Source of the DNA: Methylibium sp. Root1272
GTDB lineage: Bacteria; Pseudomonadota; Gammaproteobacteria; Burkholderiales; Burkholderiaceae_C
Direction: 5' to 3'
NCBI RefSeq assembly: GCF_001425905.1
Contig: NZ_LMDY01000013.1
Span: forward strand, 502,177 to 566,176
Length of the DNA stretch: 64,000 bases
A program made the translations under genes and the position numbers. The number at the start of each line of letters is the position of its first letter. The first letter of the stretch is position 1. Positions 43,324 to 53,758 of the stretch are shown here, one piece after another. Under the pieces are notes generated by a model. That model saw only the letters and a list, made by a program, of their open reading frames with translations, was not told the origin of the DNA and made no database searches.

Positions 43324-45009
43324 TCACATCCTGTCGGGGGCGCTGACGCCGAGCACCGCCAGGCCGTTGCGCAGTACCTGCGCGGTGGCGGCGAGCAGCG
43401 CCAGCCGGGCGCGGCTCAGCGCCGGGTCGTCGGTGAGAAAGCGCTCGGCCGCGTAATAGCTGTGGAAGGCGCCGGCCAGATCGCGCAGGTAGAAAGCCAC
43501 GTCGTGCGGCGCCAGGGTGTCGGCGGCGCCGCTCAGCATCACCGGGTAGGCAGCCAGCTTGAGCATCAGCGCGGCCTCGGTCGGCGCGACCAGCCGCGCC
43601 AGGTCGGCCTGGGCCAGCGTGGCCGGGTCGCCGGCCTGCTGCTCGCGCCACTGCACGATGACCGAGCAGATGCGCGCGTGCGCGTACTGCACGTAGTAGA
43701 CCGGGTTCTCGTCGTTCTTCTTCAGCGCCAGGTCGACGTCGAACACGAACTCGGTGTCGGCCTTGCGGCTGATCAGGAAGAAGCGCACCGCGTCCTTGCC
43801 GGTCCAGTCGATCAGGTCGCGCAGCGTCACGTAGCTGCCGGCGCGCTTGGAGATCTTGACCTCCTCGCCGCCGCGCATCACGGTGACCATCTTGTGCAGC
43901 ACGTAGTCGGGGTAGCCCGAGGGGATGCCCACGTCCGCGGCCTGCAGTCCGGCGCGCACCCGCGCGATCGTGCCGTGGTGGTCGCTGCCCTGGATGTTGA
44001 TGACCTTGTGGTAGCCGCGCTCCCATTTGTTGACGTGGTAGGCCACGTCGGGCACGAAGTAGGTGTAGCTGCCGTCGGACTTCTTCATGACGCGATCCTT
44101 GTCGTCGCCATAGTCGGTGGTGCGCAGCCACAGCGCGCCGCCGTCCTCGAAGGTCTTGCCGGCCGCGACCAGCTTGCCCACCGTCGCGTCGACGCGGCCG
44201 GTGGCGTAGAGGCTGGACTCGAGGAAGTAGTGGTCGAACCGGACACCGAAGGCCTGCAGGTCGAGGTCCTGCTCGTGGCGCAGGTAGGCCACCGCGAACT
44301 GGCGGATGCCGTCCAGGTCCGCCGGGTCGCCGGAGGCCGTGAACTCGCGGTCGTCGGCCTTGACGGTCTTCTTCGCCAGGAAGTCGGCGGCGATGTCGGC
44401 GATGTAGTCGCCGTTGTAGGCGCTCTCGGGCCAGCCCGCGTCGCCCGGCTTCAGGCCCTGGAGGCGCGCCTGGGTCGACGCGGCGAGCGTGCCGATCTGC
44501 ACGCCGGCGTCGTTGTAATAGAACTCGCGCGTGACCTGCCAGCCCTGGGTCTCGAACAGCTTGCAGATCGCGTCACCGAGCGCCGCCTGGCGGCCGTGGC
44601 CGACGTGCAGCGGGCCGGTGGGGTTGGCCGAGACGAACTCGACCAGCGCGCGCTCGGTGGCGGCCGGCTGGCGGCCGAATTCGGTGCCGGCCGCCAGCAC
44701 CTCGGCGACGATCTGCTGCCTGGTGCTGTCCTTGAGCCGCAGGTTGATGAAGCCGGGGCCTGCGATCTCGAGCGCCGCGACCCAGCGCTGCACCGCCTCG
44801 CGCCGCTGCAGCGCGTCGATCAGGGCCTGGGCCAGCTCGCGCGGATTGCGCTTGAGCGGCTTGGCGAGCTGCATCGCCGAGGTGATGGCGAGGTCGCCGT
44901 GGGCGGCCTGTTTCGGACTCTCGAAGGCGGCGACGGGGGGCTGCTCGGGCGCCAGTTCGGCGAGCGCATCGCCGAGGGCCGCCAGGAGCTCTTGCTGGGC
45001 ACGGATCAT
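43324..45009 (-). CDS. argS: Arginyl-tRNA synthetase
   Basis: 561 residues of class Ia. The N-terminal Add1 domain leads to the HIGH-type signature [16 protein letters not shown]. The KMSKS region is the degenerate form seen in ArgRS ([16 protein letters not shown]), and the helical DALR anticodon-binding domain closes the protein ([11 protein letters not shown]). It charges tRNA-Arg in the cytoplasm. Its order argS, SPOR protein, dsbA on the minus strand is conserved in Burkholderiales. The divergent kinase gene starts 130 bases away. Confidence 0.97.
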   Translation of the reverse strand: MIRAQQELLAALGDALAELAPEQPPVAAFESPKQAAHGDLAITSAMQLAKPLKRNPRELAQALIDALQRREAVQRWVAALEIAGPGFINLRLKDSTRQQIVAEVLAAGTEFGRQPAATERALVEFVSANPTGPLHVGHGRQAALGDAICKLFETQGWQVTREFYYNDAGVQIGTLAASTQARLQGLKPGDAGWPESAYNGDYIADIAADFLAKKTVKADDREFTASGDPADLDGIRQFAVAYLRHEQDLDLQAFGVRFDHYFLESSLYATGRVDATVGKLVAAGKTFEDGGALWLRTTDYGDDKDRVMKKSDGSYTYFVPDVAYHVNKWERGYHKVINIQGSDHHGTIARVRAGLQAADVGIPSGYPDYVLHKMVTVMRGGEEVKISKRAGSYVTLRDLIDWTGKDAVRFFLISRKADTEFVFDVDLALKKNDENPVYYVQYAHARICSVIVQWREQQAGDPATLAQADLARLVAPTEAALMLKLAAYPVMLSGAADTLAPHDVAFYLRDLAGAFHSYYAAERFLTDDPALSRARLALLAATAQVLRNGLAVLGVSAPDRM

Positions 45010-45139
45010 CGCCGGATTCTAGGGGCGGGGTCGGCACGCGATCGGTGGGCAGTCCTTCACGGCGGGCGGGCCGGCGAGCGTGGCGCGCTTGTCCCTGACA
45101 TCGGGGCGATGGAAAGATGCGGCCACACTTGCCTCCGCC

Positions 45140-46483
45140 ATGAGTCCACCCGCCGCCGCCCTCGACACCCTCCCGGAACGCATCGGCAAGTACCGCGTGC
45201 TGAGCAAGCTCGGCGAGGGGGCGACCAGCGAGGTCTTCCTGTGCCGCGACGACTTCAACGAGCGCGACGTCGCCGTCAAGCGCGTGCGCGCCAGCGCGCT
45301 GTCCGACGTGAGCGACGGCGCGCTGCACGCCCGTTTCTTCGCGGCCGAGGCGGCGCTGGTCGGGCGGCTGCAGCACCCCAACGTCGTGCAGATCTTCGAC
45401 GCGGTGCCCGACCCGACCGAGCCCTACGTGGTGATGGAGCACGTGGCCGGCACCACGCTGCGGCCGTTCTGTCGCGCCGACCAGCTGCTGCCGCTGGACC
45501 AGGTGGTGGAAATCGGCTTCAAGTGCGCGATGGCGCTGGGCTACGTGTCGCGCCAGGGCCTGATCCACCGCGACGTGAAGCCGGCCAACCTGCTGACCAG
45601 CACCAACGCGAACGGCGACATCATCGACGTGAAGGTCAGCGACTTCGGCAGCGTGCTCAACCTGCAGGCCGACACGACCCAGGTGTTCCGGGTCGGCTCG
45701 CTGGCCTACATGTCGCCCGAGCAGCTCGATGGCGGCACGCTCGACGCCCGCGCCGACGTCTACTCGCTCGGCGCCGTGCTCTACCACCTGATCGCCGGCC
45801 GACCGCCATTCGACGCCAGCGCGCAGTCGGTGCTGATGGCGCAGATCTACAGCGCCCAGCCGGCTTCGCTGTGCGGCCTGCGCGGCGGGGTCGAGCCGGC
45901 GCTCGACGCGGTGATCCAGCGCGCGCTCGCCAAGCGCGCCGACGACCGCTATGCCGACTGGGACGAGTTCGCACAGGCGCTGTCGGCGCTGGTGGCCAAC
46001 CGCCAGGTGCCGCGCGGCCAGGTCCAGGGCGTGCTCGACTCGGAGCGCTTCACGCTGCTGCGCTCGCTCGAGTTCTTCAGCCAGTTCGGCGACGTCGAGC
46101 TGTGGGAGGTGGTGCACCGCTGCGCCTGGCAGCGCTATCCGCTCGGCCACCTGATCTACCGGCGCGGCGAGGAGGGCAACACCTTCCACATCATCGCGGA
46201 CGGCGCGGTCGACGTGTACCGCGACAGCCAGCGCGTGGCGCATCTCGGCGCCGGCACCTCGGTCGGCGAGATGGCCTACCTGGCGCCGAACCCCGAGCTG
46301 CGCCGACACAGCACCGATGTGAGCGTGGTCGCGCCGGCCACGATGATCTCGTTCACACCGGACTCGATGGCGCGGCTGAGCCCCGGTTGCCGCCACCTGT
46401 TCGACGAAGCCTTCATCCGCGTGCTGGTGCGCCGCCTGCACGTGGCGCATGAGGCGCTGGCGCATCCGCGGCGGATCGCCTGA
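45140..46483 (+). CDS. Serine/threonine protein kinase fused to a cyclic-nucleotide-binding domain
   Basis: 447 residues. A Hanks-type kinase domain covers about 15-285: GKYRVLSKLGEGATSEVFL (P-loop), VAVKRV (Lys), LIHRDVKPANLL (catalytic loop), KVSDFGSV (DFG), YMSPEQLDGG and DVYSLGAVLYHLIAGRPPF. A cyclic-nucleotide/Crp-type sensor domain follows at about 315-430: LIYRRGEEGNTFHIIADG and HLGAGTSVGEMAYLAP, the latter equivalent to the phosphate-binding cassette. No transmembrane helix is seen, so it is cytosolic. The layout suggests kinase activity gated by a nucleotide. The conserved cassette Arg is not obvious, so the ligand may not be cAMP. It appears to be monocistronic. Confidence 0.88.
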   Translation: MSPPAAALDTLPERIGKYRVLSKLGEGATSEVFLCRDDFNERDVAVKRVRASALSDVSDGALHARFFAAEAALVGRLQHPNVVQIFDAVPDPTEPYVVMEHVAGTTLRPFCRADQLLPLDQVVEIGFKCAMALGYVSRQGLIHRDVKPANLLTSTNANGDIIDVKVSDFGSVLNLQADTTQVFRVGSLAYMSPEQLDGGTLDARADVYSLGAVLYHLIAGRPPFDASAQSVLMAQIYSAQPASLCGLRGGVEPALDAVIQRALAKRADDRYADWDEFAQALSALVANRQVPRGQVQGVLDSERFTLLRSLEFFSQFGDVELWEVVHRCAWQRYPLGHLIYRRGEEGNTFHIIADGAVDVYRDSQRVAHLGAGTSVGEMAYLAPNPELRRHSTDVSVVAPATMISFTPDSMARLSPGCRHLFDEAFIRVLVRRLHVAHEALAHPRRIA

Positions 46484-46623
46484 CCGCGCGGCCAGGCTGA
46501 CAGCCCGCCATCGGTGGGTCAACGCCCGCGAGCCGCAGACGTTGGATCGCTTGTTGGCCGGGAAGCCCCCGTGCTTCAATGCCGATGGCAATCCCGCCCT
46601 CGTCGCTCCGAAGGAGATCCTCG

Positions 46624-46986
46624 ATGAAGAAGCTACTCACTGTCCTGGCGCTGAGCGTTGCGGCGCTGGCGGCTCACGCTGCCGACGCCACTTGCGAGGC
46701 CAAGGCGGCCGAGAAGAAGCTGGCGGGCGCCGCCAAGACCAGCTTCGTCAAGAAGTGCCTGGAGGACAGCGGCTCCCTGAGCTGCGATGCCAAGGCGGTC
46801 GAGAAGAAGCTGGCCGGCGCCGCCAAGACGAGCTTCGTCACGAAATGCGAGAAGGACGCCGCCGCCGCCACGAGCTGCGAGACCAAGGCGACCGAGAAGA
46901 AACTGGCGGGCGCGGCCAAGACCAGCTTCGTCACGAAGTGCGAGAAGGACAGTGCCGGGGCCCCCGCGGCAGCCGCCAGCAAGTGA
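46624..46986 (+). CDS. PsiF-repeat secreted protein (three repeats)
   Basis: 120 residues: signal peptide (MKKLLTVLALSVAALAAHAA), then three nearly identical units of about 29 residues. Each has a Cys, an EKKLAGAAKTSFV core and a closing KC, as in PsiF repeats of the phosphate-starvation-inducible protein. Each unit can form one disulfide. The DNA copies are nearly identical too, indicating recent duplication or gene conversion. GAAGGAGATC precedes the ATG. The function of PsiF is unknown, and no Pho box was obvious upstream. Confidence 0.87.
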   Translation: MKKLLTVLALSVAALAAHAADATCEAKAAEKKLAGAAKTSFVKKCLEDSGSLSCDAKAVEKKLAGAAKTSFVTKCEKDAAAATSCETKATEKKLAGAAKTSFVTKCEKDSAGAPAAAASK

Positions 46987-47016
46987 TCGCGCGCCGGCCC
47001 GGCGGGCCGGCGCGCT

Positions 47017-47931
47017 TCAGCGCAGCGGGGGCGACCAGTAGGTGGAATCGCCGTAGGTGTGCTTCAGGAAGTCGATCCACAGCCGCACGCGCAGCGGCAG
47101 GTGCTTGCGCTGCGGAAACACCGCGTAGATGCCGTTCGGCGGCGCCGCGAAGGCGTCGAGCAACGTGACCAGCGTGCCGCTGGCCACCTCCTGCTCGACC
47201 TCCCAGGTGCTGCGCCAGGCGATGCCATGGCCGGCGAGGCACCAGTCGTGCAGCACCTGGCCGTCGGAGCAGTCGTAGCGGCCGCTCGGCCGCAGGTGCG
47301 TCAGTTCGCCGTCGATGCTGAAGGCCCAGCCGCGCGCCTGGCTGGCGTTCGAGCTCAGGGTCAGGCACTGGTGGCGGCCCAGCTCGCCCGGGTGCTGCGG
47401 GGTGCCGGCGCGCTGCAGGTAGGCCGGCGCCGCCACGCACAGGCGTCGGTTGTCGGCCAGCCGCAGGCTGACCAGGCTGGAGTCGGGCAGGTCGCCGACG
47501 CGCACCGCGCAGTCGTAGCCCTCGTTGACGATGTCGACCACGCGGTCGCTGAGGTTCAGCGACACCGACACGTCGCGATGCGCCTCGGCGAAGCGCGGCA
47601 CCAGCGGCGCCACGTGACGCCGGCCGAAGCCGGCCGGGGCGGTGAGGCGCAGGTGGCCGCTGGCCTTCACGCCGCCGGCGCTGACGCTGGCCTCGGCGTT
47701 GGCCAGGTCGGTCAGCAGGCGCTGGGCATCCTCGAGGAAGGCGCTGCCTTCGTGCGTCAGCGTGATGCGCCGGGTGGTGCGCACCAGCAGCTTCACCCCC
47801 AGGCGCTCTTCCAGTGCATCGATGCGGCGGCCGATCACGGCCGGTGCCACGCCCTCGGCGGCGGCGGCGGCGGTCAGGCTGCCCTTGGTGGCGACGGAGG
47901 CGAAGGATTCGATCTGCTTGAGGCGATCCAT
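47017..47931 (-). CDS. LysR-type transcriptional regulator
   Basis: 304 residues. The N-terminal winged helix (MDRLKQIESFASVATKGSLT, RRIDALEERLG, HEGSAFLEDAQRLL) and the effector-binding domain (HLRLTAPAGFGRRHVAPLV, VDIVNEGYDCAVRVGDLPDSSL) place it in the CrgA/DsdC-like, YafC-type LysR group common in Burkholderiales. It is divergent from a haloacid dehalogenase gene, and a TTACT-N8-AGTAA dyad lies between the two. It probably represses itself and controls the neighbour. The inducer is unknown. Confidence 0.9.
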   Translation of the reverse strand: MDRLKQIESFASVATKGSLTAAAAAEGVAPAVIGRRIDALEERLGVKLLVRTTRRITLTHEGSAFLEDAQRLLTDLANAEASVSAGGVKASGHLRLTAPAGFGRRHVAPLVPRFAEAHRDVSVSLNLSDRVVDIVNEGYDCAVRVGDLPDSSLVSLRLADNRRLCVAAPAYLQRAGTPQHPGELGRHQCLTLSSNASQARGWAFSIDGELTHLRPSGRYDCSDGQVLHDWCLAGHGIAWRSTWEVEQEVASGTLVTLLDAFAAPPNGIYAVFPQRKHLPLRVRLWIDFLKHTYGDSTYWSPPLR

Positions 47932-47961
47932 GTCGGGCGAGTCGGCGGGGTTCGGGGCAGA

Positions 47962-47979
47962 TTACTTATGCTCCAGTAA
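47962..47979. promoter_or_regulatory. TTACT-N8-AGTAA dyad between lysR and the dehalogenase gene
   Basis: The perfect 5-base inverted repeat with an 8-base centre contains the T-N11-A pattern of LysR boxes. It lies 31 bases before the lysR ATG and 62 bases before the dehalogenase ATG, in a locally AT-rich 109-base gap. It is a likely binding site for the adjacent LysR protein. Confidence 0.55.
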
Positions 47980-48040
47980 AAGATCAAGCGCAAATCGGTC
48001 GCCAAATGCGCACTCAGGTTCGTAATAAAGTGGACTCTCG

Positions 48041-48751
48041 ATGAAATCACCCAAGCCGTCCGTGACCGTCCAAGCCGTGCTGTTCGATGCCTACGGCACG
48101 CTGTTCGACGTCTACAGCGTCGGCACGCTGGCCGAGCAGCTGTTCCCCGGACAGGGTGAGGCGCTGGCGGTGCTGTGGCGCGACAAGCAGATCGAGTACA
48201 CGCGGCTGGTCTCGATGAGCCAGCGCTACCGGCCGTTCTGGGAGCTCACGCGCGCCGGGCTGCGCTACGCCTGCGCGCGGCTGCAGCTCGACCTGACGCC
48301 GGAGCGTGAGACCCAGCTGCTCAACCAGTACCGCCACCTCGGTGCCTTTCCCGAGAACAAGGCCGTGCTGACCGCGTTGAAGGCGCGCGGCGTGACCACC
48401 GGCATCCTCAGCAACGGCGACCCCGAGATGCTGGGCATCGCGGTGCGCAGCGCCGGTTACGTGGACGACAAGGGCCAGGGCCTGCTCGACCACGTGCTCA
48501 GCGTCGAGAGCGTGCAGCGCTTCAAGACCGACCCGGCCGCCTACGCGCTGGGCCCCCAGGCGCTGGGCATTCCGGCGCGGCAGATCCTGTTCGTTTCCAG
48601 CAACGGCTGGGACGCGATCGGCGCGACTTGGTACGGTTACTGCACGCTGTGGGTCAACCGCTTCAAACTCCCGCTCGAGGCCCTCGACACCGAGCCGACG
48701 CGCACCGGCAGCAGCCTGCGCGACGTGCTCGACTTCTTTCCCAAGACCTGA
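48041..48751 (+). CDS. (S)-2-haloacid dehalogenase type II family protein
   Basis: 236 residues of the HAD superfamily, L-2-haloacid dehalogenase subfamily. Motif I is AVLFDAYGTLFDVYSV with nucleophile Asp16. RLVSMSQRYRPFWELTRAGLRYA forms the cap, motif II is GILSNGDPEML, a Lys lies in VQRFKTDPAAYALGP, and the end of the core is LFVSSNGWDAIGATWYGY. These match true haloacid dehalogenases (SNGNP-like and SSN-WD motifs) better than phosphatases. It would hydrolyse halogenated short acids. It is divergent from a LysR gene that may control it. Confidence 0.88.
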   Translation: MKSPKPSVTVQAVLFDAYGTLFDVYSVGTLAEQLFPGQGEALAVLWRDKQIEYTRLVSMSQRYRPFWELTRAGLRYACARLQLDLTPERETQLLNQYRHLGAFPENKAVLTALKARGVTTGILSNGDPEMLGIAVRSAGYVDDKGQGLLDHVLSVESVQRFKTDPAAYALGPQALGIPARQILFVSSNGWDAIGATWYGYCTLWVNRFKLPLEALDTEPTRTGSSLRDVLDFFPKT

Positions 48752-48776
48752 AACTCCCCGTCCCTAGGAGCTGACC

Positions 48777-50363
<1,587 letters not shown>

Positions 50364-50373
50364 TCGGCGCCGT

Positions 50374-50404
50374 GACGGACGGGCTGCTCTGCGGCCTGTC
50401 CGTC
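50374..50404 (+). terminator. Candidate terminator after malate synthase
   Basis: GACGGAC (50374-50380) pairs with GTCCGTC (50398-50404), with further pairing of GGGC and GGCC inside. It lies 11 bases after the aceB stop. No T tract follows, so the assignment is tentative. Confidence 0.45.
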
Positions 50405-50476
50405 CCGTGCACCGCGACGCGGCGCGCGACGGTGCGCACGGTTCGTGCATGAGTTCGGGTTAACACCGAGCCCACC

Positions 50477-51814
50477 ATGCCCGACGAACCCTGCACCCGC
50501 ATCCTCATCGTCGGCGCCGGCTTTGCCGGCACCCAACTCGTGCGTTCGCTGCACCGCAGGCTGCCGCCCGGGGTGGAAACGACGCTGCTCTCCGACGAGA
50601 GCTACACCACCTTCAATCCGATGCTGCCGGAGGCGGTCGGTGCCTCGGTCTTCCCGGAGCAGGTGGTCGTTCCGGTGCGCGAGATGACGCGCCAGGGCGG
50701 CGCGTGCCGCTTCATCATGGGGTCGGTGACGCAGGTCGATCTGGCCGCGGGCCGCCTGGTCTGCCGCACGCTGGCCGGCGAGCGCGAACTCGCCTACGAC
50801 CACCTGGTGCTCGCGGTCGGCAACCGGGCCCGGCTCGACCTGCTGCCCGGCATGGCCGAGCACGCGCTGCCGCTGAAGACCGTGGGCGACGCGATGCACA
50901 TCCGCAACACGGTGCTGCGCCGGCTGGCCTGCATCGAGCTGGAAGACGACGCGTCGGCGCGCCGTGCGCTCGGGCACTTCATCGTCGTCGGCGGCGGCTT
51001 CTCCGGGGTCGAGGTGGCCGGCGAACTGGTCGACTGCCTCGCGAGCATCCGCCGCTATTACCCACGCGTGGCGGCCGACGAGTTGCGCGTCACGGTGCTG
51101 CAGGGCCTGGACCGGCTGCTGCCCGAGCTGTCGCCCCGGCTCGGCATCGCTGCGCTGAACTCGCTGCGCGAGCGCGGCGTCGATGTGCGGTTGATGGCCC
51201 GGGCGACCTGCATCACCGCCGACGGCGTGCAACTGGGCGACGGGGAATTCATCGAGGGGCGCACCGTGATCGGCACCATCGGCACCGCAGCCAACCCGCT
51301 GCTGGCCCGACTCGGCCTGCCCCTCAGTGGCGGCCGCGTGGTGGTGGCCGGCGACCTGTCGGTGCCCGGCTATCCCGGGCTGTGGGCGGTGGGCGACTGC
51401 GCCTGCGTGCCCAATGCGCTGGACGGCAGCACCGCGCCGCCGACGGCGCAGTTCGCTGTGCGCGAAGCGCAGCACCTTGCGCGCAATCTCGGCGCGGTGG
51501 TGACCGGGGCACCGACCACGGCCTTCCGCTATCGCTCGCGCGGCATGATGGCCTCGATCGGTCACCTGAAGGGCGTGGCCGAGGTCGCCGGCCTGCCGCT
51601 CACCGGCTGGCCGGCCTGGTTGGTGTGGCGCGCCTACTACCTGTCGCAGATGCCGTCCTTCGGGCGGCGGCTGCGCATCTTCTTCGAGTGGTTCTGGGGC
51701 ATGTTCTACCCACCCGACATCACCCACCTGCGCTTCACCCGCAGCGCCGAACTCGGCAGCGACGAGGAGCGGCGGCAACGCGAGGCGAGTGCCACCGCAG
51801 CCGCAACGGTGTGA
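50477..51814 (+). CDS. NDH-2-like NAD(P)/FAD-dependent oxidoreductase
   Basis: 445 residues. The FAD-binding loop ILIVGAGFAGTQLVRSL is near the N-terminus. LVLAVGNRARLDLLPGMAEHALPLKTVGDA follows, and a second Rossmann loop FIVVGGGFSGVEVAGELVD binds NAD(P)H. The FAD-closing motif is GLWAVGDCACVP with APPTAQFAVREAQ. The C-terminal 80 residues carry WPAWLVWRAYYLSQMPSFGRRL, typical of the amphipathic membrane anchor of type II NADH:quinone dehydrogenases. It probably feeds electrons to quinone without pumping protons. An annotation as a nitrite-reductase-like flavoprotein is less likely. Confidence 0.86.
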   Translation: MPDEPCTRILIVGAGFAGTQLVRSLHRRLPPGVETTLLSDESYTTFNPMLPEAVGASVFPEQVVVPVREMTRQGGACRFIMGSVTQVDLAAGRLVCRTLAGERELAYDHLVLAVGNRARLDLLPGMAEHALPLKTVGDAMHIRNTVLRRLACIELEDDASARRALGHFIVVGGGFSGVEVAGELVDCLASIRRYYPRVAADELRVTVLQGLDRLLPELSPRLGIAALNSLRERGVDVRLMARATCITADGVQLGDGEFIEGRTVIGTIGTAANPLLARLGLPLSGGRVVVAGDLSVPGYPGLWAVGDCACVPNALDGSTAPPTAQFAVREAQHLARNLGAVVTGAPTTAFRYRSRGMMASIGHLKGVAEVAGLPLTGWPAWLVWRAYYLSQMPSFGRRLRIFFEWFWGMFYPPDITHLRFTRSAELGSDEERRQREASATAAATV

Positions 51815-52345
51815 TGCGGCATTGAACGCGAGCGCCGCGCCGGTCCGCTGTGTTGCGTTCATGTCCTCCGTCCCGGACTCCGTCCGGGCCTCCCCCTCTA
51901 CTTCACTCCACACAGCGGCCCGTCACGGCGCTTCGATACACCGTGGCGCGCTGGCTTTAAATACCTTCGCACGCTAAGGTCGTGCGTGCTGAGCGGGACG
52001 TCGGGTGAATGGCGGAGTGAGGTTAAGGAGGAGGGCCGGGCGCAAGCCCGGCACGGGGGACACGAACGGAGCCGTTTGCCCGGCGGCCTGGTCAGCGGCG
52101 CTCGGTACCAGCATGAAAAACGTCAACGCCAGCCTTGCGATGCTGCACGTGAGCTCTCCGCACATCGGATTTCGTCATGCTGCATCCAGACGGCTGCATC
52201 CGCAGGACTCTCGGCCCCGTAGTACCGGAACCACCGACCGGTGCATCGCGCCGCACCTGCCGTGTCCGCCTGAATCCCGCCATGCCCACCCGCCCCTCGC
52301 CCTGCTGGTACGCCGCCGCAGCCTGTGCTGACAGAATCGACGCAC
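51815..52345. other. Intergenic region with perfect dyads, no confident gene
   Basis: This 531-base gap separates the flavoprotein from the sigma-factor gene. It holds a perfect dyad CCCGGAC-TCC-GTCCGGG (51872-51888), which may end the upstream transcript, and GCCGGGC-GCAA-GCCCGGC (52035-52052). TTTAAATAC at 51957-51965 is an AT-rich island. A minus-strand frame at 51974-52165 (63 codons, hydrophobic start, Pro-rich end) is possible but has no recognisable homology and is not called. The sigma-factor promoter presumably lies near the right end. Confidence 0.4.
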
Positions 52346-52912
52346 ATGTCCAGCAGTCCCCCCAGCCGCACGGCCGATCCTTTCGACTACGAATCGGCGC
52401 TCGAAGCCTGCGCCCGTGGCGAGCGCTTCGCACTGCGGGCGCTCTACGAGCGCGAGGCGCGCTGGCTGCTCGGCGTGGCCTTGCGCATCGTGCGGGACCG
52501 CGATACCGCGCACGACGTGCTGCAGGACGCCTTCCTGCAGGTCTGGCAGCGGGCGTCGAGCTACCAGCGCGCGCTCGGGTCGGCGCGCGGCTGGATCTAC
52601 ACCGTGGTGCGCCATCGCGCGCTCGACGAGGCGCGCCGCACGCGCCGCGAGACGCCGGTGGGTGACGAGCTCGAGGCGCTGGCCGACCAGCACGCCGTGT
52701 CGAACGCAGCGCATGAACTGCCGCACGCCGATGCGGCCTCGCTGTCGCGCTGCATGGAGACGCTGGACGAGCGCAAGCGCGACTGCATCGTCTATGCCTT
52801 CGTCGAGGGCTATACCCACGAGCAGATCGCGCAGCAGACCGCCACGCCGGTCGGCACCGTGAAGTCGTGGATCCGGCGCGGCCTGCTGTCGCTGAAGGAG
52901 TGCCTGTCGTGA
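52346..52912 (+). CDS. ECF-type RNA polymerase sigma factor
   Basis: 188 residues. Sigma region 2 (about 25-95: LRALYEREARWLLGVALRIV, AHDVLQDAFLQVWQRASSY, YTVVRHRALDEARRTRR) and region 4 (about 125-185: LDERKRDCIVYAFVEGYTHEQIAQ, TPVGTVKSWIRRGLLSLKECL) are linked directly, as in group IV sigma factors of the RpoE/SigK type. The next gene overlaps its stop (GTGA) and encodes the matching anti-sigma factor. The ATG at 52346 was chosen because the upstream reading would have to begin with GTG and lacks a Shine-Dalgarno match. The regulon is unknown; the factor probably activates its own promoter. Confidence 0.92.
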   Translation: MSSSPPSRTADPFDYESALEACARGERFALRALYEREARWLLGVALRIVRDRDTAHDVLQDAFLQVWQRASSYQRALGSARGWIYTVVRHRALDEARRTRRETPVGDELEALADQHAVSNAAHELPHADAASLSRCMETLDERKRDCIVYAFVEGYTHEQIAQQTATPVGTVKSWIRRGLLSLKECLS

Positions 52913-53649
52913 GCCTCGACGATCCGCACGAGCGCAGCGCCACTGCAGGCGAGTATGTGCTGGGCACGCTGGACGCCGCCGAGCGCGCCGAGTTCGAGCG
53001 CGCGCTGAAGGAAGACGTCGCGCTGCAGGCCGAGGTCTACGTGTGGCAGGACCGCCTGCTCGGCCTGGCGGGCCGTGTCGCGCCAGCCGAGCCGGCGGCC
53101 GGCCTGTGGTCGGCCATCGAAGCCAGCCTGCGGCCCGGCGCGGCCGCGTCGGCGGGCGCCGTGGCGCCTGCTGCGTCTGTGCCCCCAGCCGCCAACGACC
53201 CGGCGTGGCGCCGCCTGCGGCGCTGGCAGTGGACCAGCGGCCTGGCGATCGCCGCCTCGCTGGTGCTGGCCACGCTGCTGGTGCTGCGCGCGCCGGCGCC
53301 GGCCGACGCGACGCGCTACCTCGCGGTGCTGCAGGCACCGGGCAGCAACGCCACCGGCTGGGTCGTCGAGGCCACGGCCGGGGGGCAGTTGCGGCTGGTG
53401 CCGGTCGGCACGACCGAGGCCGTGCCGCCGGGCAAGGCGCTGCAGTTCTGGACCAAGGCCGAAGGCGCCGCGGGGCCGACCTCGCTCGGACTGGTGCGCG
53501 CCGGGCAGGTCACCGAATTGCCGGTCGCGACGCTGCCGACGCTGGAGGCCCGGCAGTTGTTCGAGCTCACGCTGGAGCCCGAAACCGGCTCGCCGATCGG
53601 CCGGCCGACCGGACCGATCCTGTTCGTCGGCCGCTCGGTGCGCCTGTAG
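52909..53649 (+). CDS. Anti-sigma factor, RskA family
   Basis: 246 residues with a GTG start inside the sigma-factor stop. The N-terminal anti-sigma domain (about 1-80; AGEYVLGTLDAAERAEFERAL) lacks the zinc-binding HxxxCxxC motif. One transmembrane helix (GLAIAASLVLATLLVLRA, about 107-125) leads to a periplasmic RskA C-terminal domain (YLAVLQAPGSNATGWVVEA, VPPGKALQFWTKAEGA, LFELTLEPETGSPIGRPTGPILF). This is the usual layout of membrane anti-sigma factors that release their sigma partner after proteolysis or a redox signal. Confidence 0.9.
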   Translation: MSLDDPHERSATAGEYVLGTLDAAERAEFERALKEDVALQAEVYVWQDRLLGLAGRVAPAEPAAGLWSAIEASLRPGAAASAGAVAPAASVPPAANDPAWRRLRRWQWTSGLAIAASLVLATLLVLRAPAPADATRYLAVLQAPGSNATGWVVEATAGGQLRLVPVGTTEAVPPGKALQFWTKAEGAAGPTSLGLVRAGQVTELPVATLPTLEARQLFELTLEPETGSPIGRPTGPILFVGRSVRL

Positions 53650-53758
53650 CCGCAGGCAACGCCGGCGGCGCGGGTTTGCGGCAGGCACTAGAGTGGATGG
53701 AAAGCGCCGAGGCGATGCGCCGCCGCACGCGCAGCCCTGACCGCCTGGAGACTTCATC

